A stretch of DNA of 6,926 nucleotides from Alkalinema sp. CAN_BIN05. Its GTDB lineage: Bacteria > Cyanobacteriota > Cyanobacteriia > Leptolyngbyales > Leptolyngbyaceae. Below are positions 5,442-6,926 of the stretch, in pieces (position 1 is the first letter of the stretch; each line of letters starts with the position of its first letter). A program made the position numbers and the translations under genes. A model generated the notes under the pieces. The model did not search any database. It was not told the DNA's origin and saw only the letters and a program-made list of their open reading frames with translations. The DNA lies in assembly GCA_026786325.1 (NCBI GenBank), contig JAJAYH010000043.1, positions 1-6,926 of the forward strand. The letters run 5' to 3'.

Positions 5442-5451
5442 TGGCGCGCAG

Positions 5452-6087
5452 ATGAGTAACGAGACACAGGATTTTGTGATTTATGACGGTGATTTGGCGA
5501 TCGATCGTCTGGAGACCTATTTGATGGGTTCGACCATTGCTATTGACACAGAAACCATGGGATTGCTGCCTCAGCGCGATCGGTTGTGTTTGGTGCAGCT
5601 TTGTGACGACCAAAACCGAGTGACGGTGGTGCGGATCCTGAAAGGCCAAACCAATGCGCCCAATCTAAAAGCCCTAATGGAAGCAACCCAAGTCACAAAG
5701 ATTTTTCACTTTGCCCGCTTCGACATCACGACGCTGAAATATCACCTAGACATTGCCGTTAGCCCGATTTTTTGCACTAAGATTGCTAGTAAACTAGTCC
5801 GAACCTACTCGCCACGCCACGGATTGAAGGATTTGATTAAGGAAGTGGTGGGTGTGGAACTCGACAAAACGGCTCAGAGTTCCGACTGGGGCAATGCGGC
5901 GAATTTGTCTGATGAGCAACTGCGTTATGCGGCGAACGATGTGCGCTATTTGATTGAGGCTCGCGAGAAACTGACCATAATGCTGGAGCGAGAAGAACGC
6001 TTATCGTTGGCGAGCCAATGCTTTGAATGTTTGCCGACTTTTGCGGAATTGGACATCGCACTGTATAACAACCTCTTTGAACACTAA
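5452..6087 (+). CDS. RNase D-type 3'-5' exoribonuclease (DEDDy), short form
   Basis: This protein of 211 residues removes nucleotides from RNA 3' ends, typically in tRNA or small RNA maturation, in the cytoplasm. All three exonuclease motifs are present: Exo I AIDTETMGL with D32 and E34, Exo II IFHFARFDI with D91, and Exo III YAANDVRYL with Y159 and D163. The Y-x3-D spacing makes it a DEDDy enzyme. The catalytic set is complete and should bind two metal ions. It is much shorter than E. coli RNase D (about 375 residues) because it lacks both HRDC domains; such exonuclease-only forms are common in cyanobacteria. I give no symbol since orthology with E. coli rnd is not exact. The start at 5452 is set by GAGGAG. 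It appears to stand alone: nothing on the plus strand precedes it for 700 bp, and the next gene begins 145 bp later. Confidence 0.92.
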   Translation: MSNETQDFVIYDGDLAIDRLETYLMGSTIAIDTETMGLLPQRDRLCLVQLCDDQNRVTVVRILKGQTNAPNLKALMEATQVTKIFHFARFDITTLKYHLDIAVSPIFCTKIASKLVRTYSPRHGLKDLIKEVVGVELDKTAQSSDWGNAANLSDEQLRYAANDVRYLIEAREKLTIMLEREERLSLASQCFECLPTFAELDIALYNNLFEH

Positions 6088-6114
6088 TTCTCTGAGAACG
6101 AACTCTTTGAAAAC
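6073..6114 (+). repeat. Short direct repeat at the end of the RNase D gene
   Basis: CTCTTTGAACAC (6073-6084) and CTCTTTGAAAAC (6103-6114) lie 30 bp apart, across the stop codon of the RNase D gene. It looks like a small local duplication with one mismatch. No terminator hairpin with a T-run is seen in 6088-6232. Confidence 0.4.
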
Positions 6115-6232
6115 GAACAGACCTAATTTTCCTATCAAATTCTACGAAGCTGGGCATTACGGGCGAGGTAACGATCGCAAATAATGCTCAATATCGTCGA
6201 TGTAATTCAACCGTGCAATTTCAGGATTAGAA

Positions 6233-6589
6233 ATGATGGCTGCTTCCCAAATACAGACACTAGCGCAACGAATTCGGGTCGATAAATGGACGATCGTATT
6301 GCTTCTATTGGCTTGTGTTTCCATCGGGAACACTGGAGTTCAGGCCGCCGAATCGCCTGCAATCGAGCCTGATTTGCCTGAGGAAGTGCTGCGATCGGAG
6401 ATTTTGATTGATGGTCGATCGCCATTCGATGGAAAACGGCTGACGGCGACAGAATATGCGGAGTTACAACAGGAGATTGAACAGGCGAACGTGGTGGAGC
6501 CTCAAGTCGCGTCGAAGATTCGGAGATTGGTGGGACTGATTAAATTGCGGAAGTTTATTAAACAGATTTTACCGATCGTGCCCATTTAA
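6233..6589 (+). CDS. Small exported protein conserved in cyanobacteria, unknown function
   Basis: The protein has 118 residues. Residues 1-38 are a Sec signal peptide: RIRVDK, then a hydrophobic core WTIVLLLLACVSIG, then a VQA-AES cleavage site after residue 38. LLAC at 25-28 could be read as a lipobox but sits mid-core, so I favour ordinary cleavage. The mature part has about 80 residues. The block EEVLRSEILIDGRSPFDGKRL followed by TATEYAELQ is what I recall from a conserved cyanobacterial secreted family with an ARSPxDGxxLTAxEYAxLQ-type motif. A basic, hydrophobic C terminus (RRLVGLIKLRKFIKQILPIV) may touch a membrane. AGGA at 6223-6226 precedes two possible ATGs (6233 and 6236). It probably acts in the periplasm or thylakoid lumen; function unknown. 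Its last codons overlap the end of the doc remnant on the other strand. Confidence 0.75.
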   Translation: MMAASQIQTLAQRIRVDKWTIVLLLLACVSIGNTGVQAAESPAIEPDLPEEVLRSEILIDGRSPFDGKRLTATEYAELQQEIEQANVVEPQVASKIRRLVGLIKLRKFIKQILPIVPI

Positions 6590-6798
6590 GTGATTTTTAG
6601 AGATATGGAACAGATAGGCGGAGGCTTGAGCGGCGATCGTGGGATGCAGAAGTTCACCGCCAAAGGTACTCTCCGGCTGAGCAAGGGCTGACTTCAAAAG
6701 TCCTAGATTCTCGTCCCTGTTGAACCTCCGAAACGCTGAATCTGGTCTTCATGCAGAATGAGTACTTCCGTTAAGGTGAGGAAGTTAGGAATCAGCAA
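6569..6798 (-). pseudogene. doc: Decayed Doc/Fic-family toxin, frameshifted and truncated
   Basis: This is the N-terminal half of a death-on-curing toxin. An intact Doc inactivates translation factor EF-Tu by phosphorylation. The first frame (6798-6709) reads FLTLTEVLILHEDQIQRFGG then STGTR, the usual Doc start. The frame then breaks at 6707-6708, where one base appears lost. The next frame (6706-6590) continues with LGLLKSALAQPESTFGGELL, then HPTIAAQASAYLFHISKNH. Homology stops exactly at KNH, where an active gene would read on into PFxDGNKR, the catalytic loop. The frame ends at a stop at 6569-6571, inside the end of the exported-protein gene. There is also no ATG or GTG start, only a TTG at 6798 overlapping the upstream gene by 14 bp. 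Three independent defects make it certainly inactive. The antitoxin-like gene upstream confirms its origin as a toxin-antitoxin pair. Confidence 0.88.
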
Positions 6799-6926
6799 GC
6801 TGTTGATAAACCTCTTCTTGTTCCATAACAGATTCTAAATAAGCATTCCAGACATCAGGACGAATGTCCTTGGCGCGTTGGGCTTTCAATCCACGAATGG
6901 CTTCCAGGATCTCCACGATGAAGGAC
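6785..6926 (-). CDS. Probable antitoxin of the decayed doc toxin, C-terminal part (5' end beyond window)
   Basis: The last 46 residues of a gene entering from the right edge are visible (IVEILEAIRGLKAQRAKDIR, then PDVWNAYLESV, then EVYQQLADS). They are mostly helical and charged. The EVYxxLADS ending is what I recall from small cyanobacterial proteins found just upstream of Doc toxins, so I infer an antitoxin that binds the toxin through this tail. It need not be a true Phd, since the DNA-binding N terminus is outside the window. Its stop overlaps the toxin start, the usual coupled layout. Because the toxin is broken, this gene is an orphan if its own N terminus is intact; that cannot be judged here. 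Confidence 0.65.
   Translation of the reverse strand, partial: SFIVEILEAIRGLKAQRAKDIRPDVWNAYLESVMEQEEVYQQLADS

Larger units (their letters stand above)
4730..5451. other. Gene-free region between clpR and the RNase D gene
   Basis: I see no convincing gene in these 722 bases. Short frames exist, the longest crossing the 34-bp palindrome on the minus strand, but none has a good start signal or a recognisable product. The region holds the clpR leader (4730 to about 4830), two terminators reading on the minus strand (4934-4977 and 5091-5129), a 13-bp direct repeat (5072-5084 and 5337-5349), a 12-bp imperfect tandem repeat GATTTTTACAGT/GATTTTACAGA (5275-5297), and the upstream region of the RNase D gene. 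The sequence TCTGTATAA occurs twice (near 5168 and 5203); on the minus strand each contains TATACA, a possible -10 box. Confidence 0.6.

Noticed and set aside
5837..6157. 106-codon minus-strand frame opposite the RNase D gene
   Set aside because: It covers the catalytic Exo III coding sequence on the other strand, is rich in Ser/Pro/Arg and has no family resemblance.
6207..6425. 72-codon minus-strand frame opposite the exported protein
   Set aside because: It is antisense to a gene with a good signal peptide and conserved motif, and its product looks random.
1..6926. CRISPR array, insertion sequence, tRNA or rRNA
   Set aside because: I looked on both strands for regular repeats with spacers, transposase motifs and tRNA arms and found nothing convincing.

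Overview
The window looks like a chromosomal segment of a cyanobacterium, probably filamentous or another beta-cyanobacterium, at moderate GC. The main support is about 40 copies of CGATCG (about 1.7 expected by chance), including two full HIP1 octamers (GCGATCGC). A clpR-clpP3 operon and several small proteins that look cyanobacteria-specific agree with this. The species cannot be named from the sequence alone.

Layout. (1) 1-761, minus: the N-terminal 253 residues of asparaginyl-tRNA synthetase, running off the left edge. (2) 840-1833: three small genes. These are an antitoxin-like protein with no partner (plus), a coiled-coil protein with a C-terminal membrane anchor (minus, overlapping the first tail to tail by 18 bp), and a roughly 96-residue conserved cyanobacterial helical protein (plus, only 34 bp from the divergent start of the anchor protein). 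(3) 1849-4729, all minus and read from right to left: clpR, clpP3, an intrinsic terminator, a J-domain/TPR protein, an RsbW-like ATP-binding anti-sigma-type protein, and a weakly supported small exported protein. This block is about protein quality control and regulation. ClpP3 has a complete Ser-His-Asp triad and ClpR has lost all three residues, as expected for the mixed ClpP3/R protease core. (4) 4730-5451: a 722-bp gene-free stretch. It holds the clpR leader and two strong intrinsic terminators, both reading on the minus strand, although no minus-strand gene lies upstream of them. One is a perfect 34-bp palindrome. (5) 5452-6087, plus: a short RNase D-type DEDDy exonuclease. (6) 6233-6589, plus: a small exported cyanobacterial protein. 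(7) 6569-6926, minus: the wreck of a toxin-antitoxin pair. It has the C-terminal end of a probable antitoxin (cut by the window edge) followed by a Doc/Fic toxin that is frameshifted and truncated just before its catalytic HPFxDGNKR motif.

I found no CRISPR array, insertion sequence, tRNA or rRNA. The most unusual items are the decayed doc gene joined to the 3' end of a live gene, and the orphan minus-strand terminators between the RNase D gene and clpR, which suggest an unannotated transcript or an insulator. I see no clear evidence of a wholly new multi-gene system.
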